Below are positions 53,694-64,000 of a stretch of 64,000 nucleotides of DNA, piece by piece. The notes under the pieces were generated by a model that saw nothing but the letters and a program-made list of their open reading frames with translations, made no database searches and was not told where the DNA came from. Where the stretch lies: contig NC_134745.1 of assembly GCF_050436995.1 (NCBI RefSeq), positions 14,136,001 to 14,200,000 on the forward strand. Reading direction: 5' to 3'. Made by a program: the position numbers and the translations under genes. Each line of letters begins with the position of its first letter. Within the stretch, counting starts at the first letter, position 1. This DNA is from Anticarsia gemmatalis. Its lineage: Eukaryota; Arthropoda; Insecta; Lepidoptera; Erebidae.

Positions 53694-56170
53694 AGATAAA
53701 AGGAATTTAACTAAGAAAAGTTTCGTGTTCCGTCCAACGATCGGCAGTTCCTTAATGATCGTAGTTTTATTCATAAGCCGATTAAATGTCTATCTTCTAT
53801 AGTCTTACAACTTGTTACAGAGCTGGGGCATGCACTAAAGGTCTACATAAAATTTACATTATCAATATCGACGGTATCATTCTCATATTGCAAATGCAAG
53901 AAGAAATTGATAGAATGTGCCATTGTTAGGTACTGTCTAACGCAAAAAGTGTTTAAATTTACAATCCGCCTGGCATTAGGCAATCTTTCGTTCTAAGGGC
54001 CAGTTCACATTTTAGGTACAAGTGCCAGATAACTTGTCTGGTAGATAAAATAGGTAAAACAATTGCCAGACTTTGATAGATTAAGCTCCAAAAGTAGTGC
54101 AATCAGGCTTTAATAAGCCACTCTGCGTAAAGAGCTCTCTAATAAGTTGCTCGACTATAGTTCCCGGCTCAAATGACGCTTGTTAGCGCACTATTTCAGC
54201 TCTTAGAAATTATTAGTAACTTTCAACAGGTAATGTAGCACGGTGTAAGCTTAGCTGACTAGGTAAGTGAGGATTAATATTGTAGATAACGGTTTTAAAT
54301 AGTAATATGTTTACGTACATAGCGAAGCTATTGTATTAAGAAAATACTATTTTGTTCAATTACATGATAGCATGCGTCAGAAAGTGCTTTTTACTGTCAT
54401 AGCAGTTATATACAAAAACAATGAAATCGGTTCAGGTCACAAAAGAAGGTTTGTCTCGACGCTAAGTAAGCTGACTTAAGATACAACCCAAAGTGTAACT
54501 AGGGAGCTTGTATCACGCAAACCACAAGCAAATACAATAATTATTCCACCACAACAGTGTGAGTAGACTTGTTAAGTAATCAAGAAAATAATATTTCCTT
54601 ATCAAGTGAAACCTGACATCTCTATTCGTTTACGTTTCAGGGACAAACACTACTTCATTCGATTGTGTTTTATTTCTCCTGTGTTTCAGTCTGTTTTATT
54701 TCAAGACCACAAAATAAGAATCTATTAGCCAAACAGTTCCATTGACCTTACAGAAGATTGATAGAGAACAGTAACACAATAATGGAGGCAAAGAGCTATT
54801 TTTATTATCACACACAATTAGCTACTAAAGCGGTCGCTTATACGACTAAAAGAAAGTATTTTATCTTACCAAATACATATAGATGTAACTACTTAAAACC
54901 TACAAGCGATAAACGACTCTATTGTAATGGTATATGGTTGAGAGTCTGTTAGTAATAGTTTGGAGAAAGGGTGCGAAATTATATAGTTGTCGTTTCTAAG
55001 GAATTCAAAAGGCTTGTCTCTTTCCGACGATTGTGTTCATTAGGCTCAAAGTACAAGCTTTTTCGCTTCTCATTTTGATACTTTTACCTTATTACAGACA
55101 GGGCAGACCAATCCCGGGAATTAATGCGGTATTATATTCATTGAAAACTTTGTTCCCGTATGGTTCCCGTTCTCGGTTTCCAACCGCAAATGAAATTCAC
55201 GTTTCTGTGAAATTTTATTGCCGTTTAACAATGCGATTTTTGTCGTGAGGAGATTAATTGTTGGCGGTTTTGTGAACGGATTCTCGCAAGGAGCTCTGAG
55301 CTATATCTTGATTGATTGTGCTGTACCGGGAAACTCGTGGTAATCGGGAAAAATGAAATTTTGTTCTGCGTTATCTAGTTGATTTATGTATATAGGTTTT
55401 CATTTCTGTGCCAAACGACGTCTACTCTTTACACCCTAAATAAAATTGTAAAGAAATAATTTGACCTCAAAATCTGATAAGATTTAATGTCTTGTACGGT
55501 GCGATACATCAAATATGTGAAAATATTGGACCGAAACAAAAGACACTGTTTTGTCACTAAAGAAAAACTAGTTACTTCCAGTCATATTTTAAACTTCTAA
55601 CAGTTACAGCCCACAAGGCCCATTAATCTAACTGTGTAAAGTTACAAAATAAAATAGTCGAATCAATTTTTCCGTTTCCCCGGAGAACTCCGGGATTAGC
55701 CCTCCAAGGTATTATCCCATCCCTAAACTCTTGTTTTCGCCTAAGTCTTATTGCTATTTACTGTCGCGAGACATGTGGAACTTTTGCAAACAATTTGGTC
55801 CCAATATGTTTTTTCTGCAAACCTTTCTGTGGAGTTCGCTACGGCTTTTCATCTGAAACCTATTGTTGTTTTGGAAGTCGGGATAAATTACGATCTGCAC
55901 TCAGGATAAAATGATAAAAGAATATATTGATTCTTCTTTGAATATGATAAAGAGGTAATATAATTTTGAGTGCTATCTTGATGTTGTGAATATTTGAATA
56001 GGTAGAGAGCTTTCAGAAGGTCACTTAGAAGTGAAAACTGTCATTACAGGTCAAAGTAAAATATAGCACAGCTCGCGCTACTCCGCTCGCGTACGCTCTT
56101 TACTAAAGATTTCAAGCCTCCTTTTTTGAATTCGGTCCGAATTTTTTTTTTGTGTTTTCAACTACCTATA
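53694..56170. other. Non-coding DNA
   Basis: No gene. A relic with 'GGCCAGTTCACATTTTAGG' and 'CCAGATAACTTGTCTGGTAGATA' starts near 53998. The remainder is unassigned AT-rich sequence. Confidence 0.45.
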
Positions 56171-56352
56171 GGTAGCCCATAGCCAGTTGCGCTGACCGCA
56201 TAGTGGTATTTGAACTGGTAGCCTCCAAGCTTCGGAGGGCAGGTAAAAAGTCGGTCTCGGTTGTTGTCAATTCAGATAACAGTCGTCAAACCACGTCAAA
56301 AGCCCTCGGTTCGAACATCTTTGACACTAGGTTTACCACTAACCATACGATA
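56171..56352 (-). repeat. CGTATGGTTAGTGGTC-family element
   Basis: Minus strand begins TTATCGTATGGTTAGTGGT, has 'GTTGTCTGAATTGACAACAACC'-like arrangement ('GACAACAACCGAGACCGAC') and ends 'CAGCGCAACTGGCTATGGGC'. Confidence 0.7.
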
Positions 56353-57000
56353 AGAAGAAGAACTACCTACAACTAATTTTAGAAACAAAAATGTCTTTAA
56401 TATTAATTTGTTAATCTTTATTTATTTGATAAAACTACTCCATTAGTTTCTTAACTTAAAGATAGTTGTAGAGTACACTAATAAATAAATAAATCTTACA
56501 ATATATAGGTATACCTAAAGAAATCATCAGACATAAATTCAGCTAAACAACTCACAGCTGTAAGTCGTGAACAAAGGCGGAATAAAATAAGGGTTATTTG
56601 GCCTTATAATTTAAGCTTTAATGGCATTCGCCGGGAACTTCTAAATAAAGTATTGTTTAAAAACTTTAGGCTTAAATCATTTAAGTGTTGGCGTTTATTT
56701 GCTTTGTTTTAACTGCGAGTTCTTTATAGAAGTAAGTACAGTTAATTTAACAGTTGGCAGTTAAATGTGGTTATTAGAAAATAAATGATTTGCATTATAT
56801 TTTGTCTTAAACAGACGATCATCCTTTGGTTTCTGAGTAGCTTATTCAAAGTTTCATGGCTTTAATAATCTTGAATATTATATTATTGTTATAAAATATA
56901 GAAAAGAATATGAAGAATTGTAACGTTTTATGTTATAAGAACTCGGGGTAATGAAAGGTAACCAGCCGCAGGGAGGAGAGAGCGCACGCGCAGACGCCAC
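56353..57000. other. Non-coding DNA
   Basis: AT-rich, short (AAAT)n tract near 56481. No gene. Confidence 0.45.
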
Positions 57001-57014
57001 GGCGGGCCACGGCC

Positions 57015-57065
57015 TTTTATAGGCTACTACCATTCCACCGACGCCGTCGAAGAGCCACGTCACAG
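57015..57065 (-). promoter_or_regulatory. Candidate TATA promoter
   Basis: On the minus strand a strong TATAAAAGG box (about 57014-57022) sits in an isolated GC-rich patch (56960-57065), with a CRE-like GTGACGTGGC just upstream (about 57055-57064). Transcription would start near 56990 and run left. No ORF is visible downstream, so the target, if any, has a non-coding first exon. Confidence 0.35.
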
Positions 57066-57539
57066 AATATTGACCAAGCGGATCATCATTTGATTCACTG
57101 ACCTATGAAAATGTACTTATATTTATTAAGAAAGCGTTTCATGCAGTCATTATAAATGAGATTCTAACCCTCTTATTCATAAAAATAGATAAAGTTATGA
57201 AAGGCTTATAAAGTGTTTTGTTTCTTTCACTCCTTAGCGAAATGAAAGCGAGAAAACATATTTTAGTAGTTGTTTAAAATAGGTTTATAGTGTGTTAATG
57301 AATAAGAAGGTGAGTGTTCTCACATACATTTCTAAGTCAAGAGTCGACATTTAAGTACCCTAAATTTTCAATAGTATTGGGAACTCAATTATTGATTCTC
57401 ATAAACCTTTCAGCCTATTTTCATAGAAAGACCGTCAATTCAAAATAGCGTCACAAATACCGGTTCAAACTGGTTCAGTCTGCAACAGTTAAGTGGACGC
57501 ACGATTTGGTTAGGCGGTTGTAATTGAATCAGGGCGGCG

Positions 57540-57650
57540 AGCCGGCGCGCAACGTAAAGCCGAAATGTTCATAGTTTGACTTGGTCAGGTATGAACTGGA
57601 ATTTACCGTGATGGTGCATGGAATTCTGATGTAACTGGCTGGTTCTTGAG
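57540..57650 (-). pseudogene. Possible decayed PP2A B55 exon
   Basis: Minus strand reads V-T-S-EFH, a His-rich HHH stretch, F-Q-F and, after further frame breaks, a DNA segment resembling code for TIRLCDMR (ACATTTCGGCTTTACG). B55 proteins have EFHPHHCNTF followed by KGTIRLCD just after the exon found at 59.7 kb. Order and strand fit, but similarity is weak and needs several frame changes. Alternatively the 76-codon frame 57603-57833 ending in a GTAAAT donor is an unrelated exon. Confidence 0.22.
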
Positions 57651-57839
57651 TGTGGTAATGTGAGGAAATTGTTGTGTTGCAAGAAGATTGTATTTACGTA
57701 GGACATTTGAAATATTTGGTCTTCTGAGTAGGGCTTCGAAGTTATCAACGAAAACAAATCCAGACCCCACAATGATCAGAAAAGCGTCGTCTCCTTGTGG
57801 CGTCAGCCCGTAATCACGGTCAATGAAATTCAATTGAAA

Positions 57840-59012
57840 CGACGGGTTAAGAAATAAAATATCATAACTTTAATTAAGACCTTCATAATGTAATATATTA
57901 TGTACAAATCGCGAGAGTTTAAATTATGTGCTAAAATTATTGAAAATGGCAAATACTCATTGAACAGATTAGAAAAACCCGTTTTTAATACTATTCTGAT
58001 ATATTTTTTCGTACAGGACTGGACAAGCGTAAAGGAAAAGAGGCTTATATTCACAAGCTTTTTTCTGTTTTTGCCAGTCATCCCTGCTCTATGCCACTAG
58101 TGTCCAAGTGTTTTTGATACAATTTTATATAATTTACAACGGTTCGTGTTTCCGCTATCAGATACCGATCCATCAAAGAAATTATTTTGAAATTATTAAA
58201 ATTATATTTTCTATGATTAAAAAACACATTTTTTCTATCCCTAATATAGGCATTAGGCAAGTTATGAAAAACTCCCTTCCCTCTGTAAAGACAGGCTACA
58301 ACACATAATCAACACATAAAGTTTGTTATACATCATACCAAACTTGCCGCGAAAATATCTGAGCAAAAAATGAAGTAATAAATTTGAAAAGCAGTCGTCA
58401 ATGGGTGATTAACTTTCTTCCTAATACTTTTACGGTAAAGTTTTATGTAAAGGAAATTTTCTGTGTACGGTAAAATCGGTGATCATTCTAGCGGGAATGT
58501 TTTTTTTTATGGCTTTGTATTTTCGTATGAGCGTTTTGTCTCTAAATAAATTCGTTACCTATGTTACAATAATTATAAAAGAACAATGCAGAGGTAAGGA
58601 ATTTGCGATAAACAATATGCAATAGCGAAATATGATTTAATTCTTGTTCTCCTAATACACTAGCAAAGCGACACACTCATTGGAATTCTTGAGGTAGAAA
58701 CTCGAATTCGTGTGGGCTTAACCTGTACCTATCGATCAAGCAAACCGAATTTCAAGAATTATTGATGTATAAGGATAGTAATTTACATAAGGTGGTTTCA
58801 TAACACAACATTTGGTACATAGAGAGTTTAAAACTTAGTTTAAAATTGGATTAAAACATAGGATACTTTTTACCTCAGCAAATCGTATCACGCGGACGAT
58901 ATTGCTTGCAGAAGCTGGTTGGACATTAGACAATATTACCTTATGAAGCCGTTTTAAAACACCCTTTATCAAGAAAATAGCCTTAACATAATATATAACA
59001 CGAACATTAATA
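57840..59012. other. Non-coding DNA
   Basis: No gene recognised; several overlapping chance frames on both strands near 57.9-58.3 kb. Confidence 0.4.
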
Positions 59013-59226
59013 TTAGGTCGGGGAAAAAGTCTTTTCGCATTATAGTATGTATGAACTTGTAATAAAATCTTTTCTCTACACAAAATAGCTCGATGTTTGG
59101 GTACCTCACGAGCTCACTGAAAGAAACCTAATGAACCGTGTACTCATTTGTGATTCTTGAAGCCAAAGAGATTTTGTTACAAGTTCATACATACTATAAT
59201 GCGAAAAGACTTTTTCCCCGACCTAA
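59013..59226. mobile_element. Mariner-type MITE
   Basis: 58-bp terminal inverted repeats (59013-59070 and 59169-59226, one mismatch) begin TTAGGTCGGGGAAAAAGT and are flanked by TA on both sides (59011-59012, 59227-59228), as Tc1/mariner elements are. The 98-bp interior has no transposase frame. It has probably moved using a transposase supplied by a full-length mariner elsewhere. Confidence 0.93.
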
Positions 59227-59722
59227 TAATATATAATAGTTATACATATAACAAGAATACGCCAAAGCTCTTTAACACTAAAACGGTAAGCAGTGACCTC
59301 GTAAAGATAGTGGCACACTTAGTTTCCGCGTCATTTGTCGTCAAATTGACGCCGCGCTGTACCGCACCGTTAGTTCCTAGATAGACGAGCCAACGTTTTA
59401 TAGAGATTGTGGTTAACTTGTGTTACGTTAATTCCTGTTTTGTTACATTTTACATAGAATTCAATGGAGTTGTCGGTCTGTTATTTAAGCTTTGGCTACT
59501 GTGAATCGCGTTTCTTGTATAGGGCCCCCTCTTAAATATTTATATGATCAAAATCTAGATCCGAGTGATAGACAGACGGACGGAATGGTAGAAATAATCA
59601 GATGGAGTCTTATAAGCGGGATTTATTTTTTGCCCTTTGGTAACGAACGAAACGAACCAACTCAATATAGCATGCTCTATTTCATTATAGCATTATAGTG
59701 TATAGGTGTATTAGAAATTTAC

Positions 59723-59835
59723 CTCAGTAAGTTCCTCCATATTAGCAGGTTTGATATCCACAATGTTAAAAAGCTCTGGTCGTTGATCTCGAGGTGCCAC
59801 AGGTTGATGCGTAAGTCATCGGCGGATAGATACGT
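59723..59835 (-). pseudogene. tws: PP2A regulatory subunit B55 exon with frameshift
   Basis: The minus strand encodes TYLSADDLRINLWHLEINDQ, then SF, then NIVDIKPANMEELTE, which I recognise as part of the WD40 propeller of the protein phosphatase 2A B55 subunit (PPP2R2; Drosophila twins), the subunit that selects PP2A substrates. An acceptor (GTTAGAAG) precedes it and a donor (GAG|GTAAAT) follows, both at phase 0. Between S-F and N the T run (59768-59772) is five instead of three, a +2 frameshift that would destroy the protein. Intact splice sites make it a gene exon or a segmental copy, not a retrocopy. Either the locus is a decaying duplicate or the homopolymer is a sequence error. No other clear exon was found in the window. 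Confidence 0.72.
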
Positions 59836-62164
59836 CTTCTAACAACAGACAAACAGATGAACACCAAACATGCCAAATAGAAATGTAATAATTGCGTGAT
59901 TTTAACGTTTCATTTGTAGCTAAGACGGTCAATCATAATACCATAAAGTAACTGTATTGTCCTTGATTAATTTTAAACTTGAGGAATTATAAAAACAAAA
60001 GAATATTGCAAATATGAAACCCTACAGCACATCCATAAATACCTGCAGAAACCTTTCACCGCAAACGTTCAATATTTTAAAAGAATTCTCGGATATTCTA
60101 TCTACCACGTTCTTCAATAAAAGCTTAGCGTACGTGTCTCAGTGCTGCATTGAGTTGAAGTCACGTGGAGCTGTAACGAGTCCCGTGTTGCATTGCTCGC
60201 CCACTATGCCACCGGTGTGTGCAATGAATGCAGTTACTGAAGGAAATGAGCAATGTATTGAAAAGACATGAGTGGAGATTTTTAAAGATAAAATGTCGAT
60301 AAACGAAAGAACATTTTGAAATGTCTTTGATAAATTTCTTCGCGGGATTCTTAGCTTGCTCTTATTTGCAAATATGATATGTAGGGAAAAAATAATCGGA
60401 TGCAAACCTTTTTGGATGCAAACGAAGGTTTGCATCCATTGCATACCTACCAGGTTTGCACTGTAAAGAATTATCTAATACTTGAGGAAGAATAGGTTTG
60501 TATGTTTGTAATATACGATCACTTTTGTGATTTTTTGAACTTGAACAAATTTTTTTATGAACTTTTTTATTAAATGCGCGAACGTATTGACGTTTATCAT
60601 TTTATTCAGCATAGTGAGTGCTCAGCATTCTATAAAGCACTTTATAACCGTGTGAAAATATGACAAATTATGCTGAATATTGCTGAAACTGCACTCGTGT
60701 CCATTACCATTGTTTTATGTGTCTATTTGAAGGGGCAACGGATATAGACAGATATTTCTAAATAGAAAAAAATAATAACAATCCAAGAATTCTCGTTACA
60801 GGGAAACTTTTACTCTGAGTAGCCTTAGTGGTCCATTGATTTGTTACTTCATGATGGCCGAACACGGTTATATTTTTTTTATTCTTCTTCGGCCGTAGTG
60901 TTTTTCTGTTTGAAAATTTGGAAAAATAACTTGGAGTTAGGTAGCTAGAAATATAATAAAAGAAAAATATTATAAAGAAACGTCGAGCAGCAAATAAGGT
61001 ATCCTAACCTTTAAATTTTCAATCGCGTATAAGACTCGTTGCATTATAATATTATAATAAATGAACTTTTATTTAATGTGAATTTTCTTAGGGATACACA
61101 TTGTTGGTATCTACACAAATTTAACTCTTCAAATTGGCTGTAATTTTATAAATAATTCTCTAAAGATAAAGATAACTCTGGGTTTTTTTCCTACAGTGGC
61201 ATCACGGAAGTCTATGAAAGTTTATTATATTCCTTGTACTGTAAGATGTCAAAAGTGTACCAATTACCACAATCTTTTCGTATTACGAAGAACTAAAAAT
61301 ACTGGCGACCTTAATTCCTTTACGTAGGTACATATCCGGCCAGTCATACGTCAAAACATAATCCCTCTGACCCTGTTCGTGTGACTGCTCGGATGAAGAC
61401 GGAAAGTCAATCTGCTACTGAGTTCGTTGACCATGCGTGAACATGAGCATTCTATGGCCATTTGCTGGAATTTATTTATGTGAAAGATAGAAATAGTACT
61501 CGTAACCGGCAATGCTGTATGACAAGATGTATGGATGTGAATGAAGCAAAGGAAGTTTGTAAGGATCGTTCTCTGATCTCTGCCTAGCCCTATGGGAAGA
61601 AGGTGTGATTTTATTAAGTGAAGATCCTTAAAGTATTAATGAAGCAAACTATGTTTGTTTAATAGTTTAGAGCTTATAGTTACGACACCTTATACGTTTA
61701 TACGACATTTCGATTGGGTTCTACCGATCGTGATCACGGGTAATCTAAAAGCATGGTTAATTATAAAACTTGTTCGCGAGCGTTTAAACTTCATAATTTA
61801 ATTTAACAAAATTCAATAATAAAAGAAATGAATACAATATTAATAAAAAAATATGAAATAAATATTCTCAGCGCATCCTATCCTAGTACACGGTGATCTT
61901 TACAAATGAAATTGCTCTCACAATCCACGTTCACACCAATAAATTACTTTATACATTGACATTTGTAAAATTCGCATTTTTACTTTCAAATATATCTGCG
62001 AGAGACTAAATCAATTTACTATGGAAAATGATATTTCTATATTTTTGGCTACTGTTAAAATTGCATCAAATTCTGTTATTATAGTTCAATTTGTTATTTG
62101 AAACCCACGAGACTTAATATTATGATGCAACAGGTCCTTAACGTGATTGAGACCCGTATTTTGA
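59836..62164. other. Non-coding DNA
   Basis: No gene accepted. Overlapping frames on both strands near 60014-60444 are unsupported. A 13-bp hairpin (60399-60411 with 60425-60437; GGATGCAAACCTT) is present. A lone end of the 41.4-kb TIR family is at 61003-61060, and a CACGCC-type relic at 61535-61620. Confidence 0.4.
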
Positions 62165-62345
62165 CCTGTTACTGTCCCACTGCTGCGCAAGGGTCTCCTC
62201 CCGAACGAGGAAGGGGTCAGGCCTTAAAAGTCCACCACGCTGGCCAATTGCGGGCTGAGAACTTTGCATGCCCTCATAAGTGAACTGAACAAACAACGTT
62301 ATAGCAAATGATAATGATTTCTTATGCACACATAACTTAAAAAAA
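62165..62345 (+). repeat. GCTGGGCAAGGGTC-family element
   Basis: 'ACTGTCCCACTGCTGCGCAAGG', 'GGGTCAGGCCTTAAAAGTCC', 'ACCACGCTGGCCAATTGCGGG', 'ACTTTGCATGCCCTCA' and 'CACACATAACTTAAAAAAAA', the most complete copy here. Confidence 0.75.
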
Positions 62346-64000
62346 AAAGAATACTGGGATTCGAAAATAAAGTTAAATTAACAATTAAATATAGTAAAAA
62401 ATCTGTAGCACGATATTCTACACTCGGTATTGTAGACTAACGAGCGTTTGACGATTACAATTAAATGAATAAATAGTTCTTCCCCTCAATCATTCGGGAA
62501 AAGACCCTTGGCCAGTGGATTAGCAACAGGTTAAAAAAAAAACAAAATTTAGACTAGTCTATATTATATATTTTGACTAGTATTTAGGCTAGACCAAACT
62601 TGAGATCTTGTTACTATAAAAACACGGTACTACAAAGAAAAAACAAGGCCTACAGCATAAAATCTTAAAGGAAGGCCAGTTAGATGATTGCGAAAAGTAA
62701 CGCGTCTCATATATCTCACCTGAATGGGGTGCTGTCATTTTAATGGCTTCATTATATCGTGTTGTTGCCCCCTTGTAATTTACAGAACAAGATATTTGAA
62801 CCGCCATTTATTAGAGCGAAATATTGTGTTTCTTAGACTTAATTCCCTGGGGGAGGTTGTTTAGTATTATAAATATTTTTGTAGTAGGTGGGCTTAAAGT
62901 TAATTTGTAGGCTAATGAGATGTATACCTTATATTATGTTTATTTAGGATCTACGTGTATATTGTAGAGGTAGTGGAAGGAGAGATGTGTGTATTATATA
63001 CAAATAAGAATGAAATCTGTTTTCAAACGTTATATTTATTTCCTCAACTACTAAGAGTATAACGAATTAACGCATTATTTGTATTTTGCATTGCTTGCAA
63101 TCAAGGTCAGTCTGGAAAAACGACAAGCAAAACAGGCTAAAATGTACGATAGCAGCAACTACTATTTAATGCCATTTCTGCCATTACTTCTGACGCACTT
63201 TTATGCTTTATTTTCTTCGTTTCATTTCTGTTTACTTTAATGCCTCTACAAGTGCTACGCGGGTAGAGTCGCAGGAAAATAACATGTAATGTACTCATAG
63301 ACATTCCTTAACTGTAAGCATTTACATGCATATAAAGCCGTCTTTGTTGCAAGTCCTAATTCCTTACATTCACTGCAGCCATTCTCACTTTTATAACAAA
63401 AGCCAAGTTGTAACACAAAGCTTATTTACACAGCTAACGTAAATTCTTTTATGAATAAACTGCACAACAAGATTTGCATGAAACAAAAATATTTTGCAAG
63501 TATTCCTTTGTACAACAGATATGAAAACAAAATGCATTTTCTCGGTTTTGAGGTGAACACTTACTGTTTACCTTTGTTTGTGGACTAAAGCCGGATTCAC
63601 GTTTGTCTGAGCTGACGGGTAGAATGGAATCGGTTTTGTAAGTCAGGACTTTTGGTGTATCGCAGCAGTTAAACCTATTCTTATTACACGTCAATGGGTT
63701 TTCAGCAATTTTTTTTTGTAGCTACAATTTCAGCACCTAAACTTACCTTTTTATTAATATTTAATATTAAGGTGCCAAAACTGAAGATGTTGAAACTAAT
63801 GGCACTGAAAAGGGAATAATAAATCAATAGCCCTGCATCTCCACAACTGCTCTGATGCAAACCGAATTAGCTCTTTTACCGAAATTATTTCCTCACTTGC
63901 AGCTATCGAGAATTTTTATATGATCAGTAATTTGAAAAAACTAAGTTTACAAGTAACTACAGATGTCAAATATTCGATAATGAGGATACTATAATAAGAA
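62346..64000. other. Non-coding DNA to window end
   Basis: No gene, RNA or repeat family recognised. The minus-strand frames near 62.6-62.8 and 63.4-63.7 kb have no domain or splice support. Confidence 0.4.

Noticed and set aside
55033..55248. 71-codon frame with a hydrophobic start resembling a signal peptide
   Set aside because: First codon is not ATG, no promoter, splice or poly(A) signals, and the rest has no domain.
60014..60444. Overlapping frames on both strands (85 and 101 codons)
   Set aside because: Both look protein-like in places, and the minus frame has a weak AHT match to the B55 exon that should precede 59.7 kb, but identity is too low and the strands conflict.

Overview
The window is moth DNA, most likely from a noctuid-like lepidopteran. 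It is AT-rich and crowded with dispersed families typical of Lepidoptera: tRNA-derived SINEs resembling the HaSE SINEs of Helicoverpa, a family ending in GCGCGGGTCAGCTAGT, 'GCTGGGCAAGGGTC' repeats, a mariner-type MITE and CR1/RTE-type LINE tails. The clear protein genes are intronless, use insect TATA/TCAGT core promoters and have AATAAA poly(A) signals. Species naming is inference; no search was possible.

Layout. 1-5.5 kb: repeats, then a non-LTR retrotransposon on the minus strand with an intact 977-codon endonuclease/reverse transcriptase ORF (2195-5128). 6.9-19.8 kb: a cluster of five intronless alpha-crystallin (Hsp20) genes. They are a conventional sHSP (7160-7732, +), two tandem paralogues (8763-9392 and 11081-11686, both -), a fourth sHSP (15329-15868, +) and a secreted relative with a signal peptide and a long acidic tail (18971-19702, +). 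The tandem pair have almost identical 5' and 3' UTRs and core promoters but strongly diverged coding regions. Comparing them shows that the upstream in-frame ATG of one copy overlaps its TATA box, so both proteins start further downstream.

25.7-29.2 kb: a structurally complete BEL/Pao-type LTR retrotransposon on the minus strand (743/744-bp LTRs, AGATC target duplication, primer-binding site, polypurine tract) that kept only gag. 29-64 kb: mostly non-coding DNA with many SINEs, MITEs and LINE tails. Notable items there are a short perfect palindrome flanked by an 11-bp duplication (about 30.94-30.98 kb), a TIR element with a 9-bp duplication (41.36-41.66 kb), a 214-bp mariner MITE with 58-bp inverted repeats (59013-59226), and an exon of the PP2A B55 regulatory subunit (twins/PPP2R2) on the minus strand at 59723-59835 that carries a 2-nt frameshift.

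Two spliced small genes (45122-45666 and 53147-53693) are proposed only from open frames joined by consensus splice sites and remain tentative. The sHSP genes form the one functional neighbourhood: cytosolic-type ATP-independent holdases plus one predicted to act in the secretory path or haemolymph. AGATGGCG/AGGTGGCG motifs recur around the cluster and appear rare elsewhere in the window.
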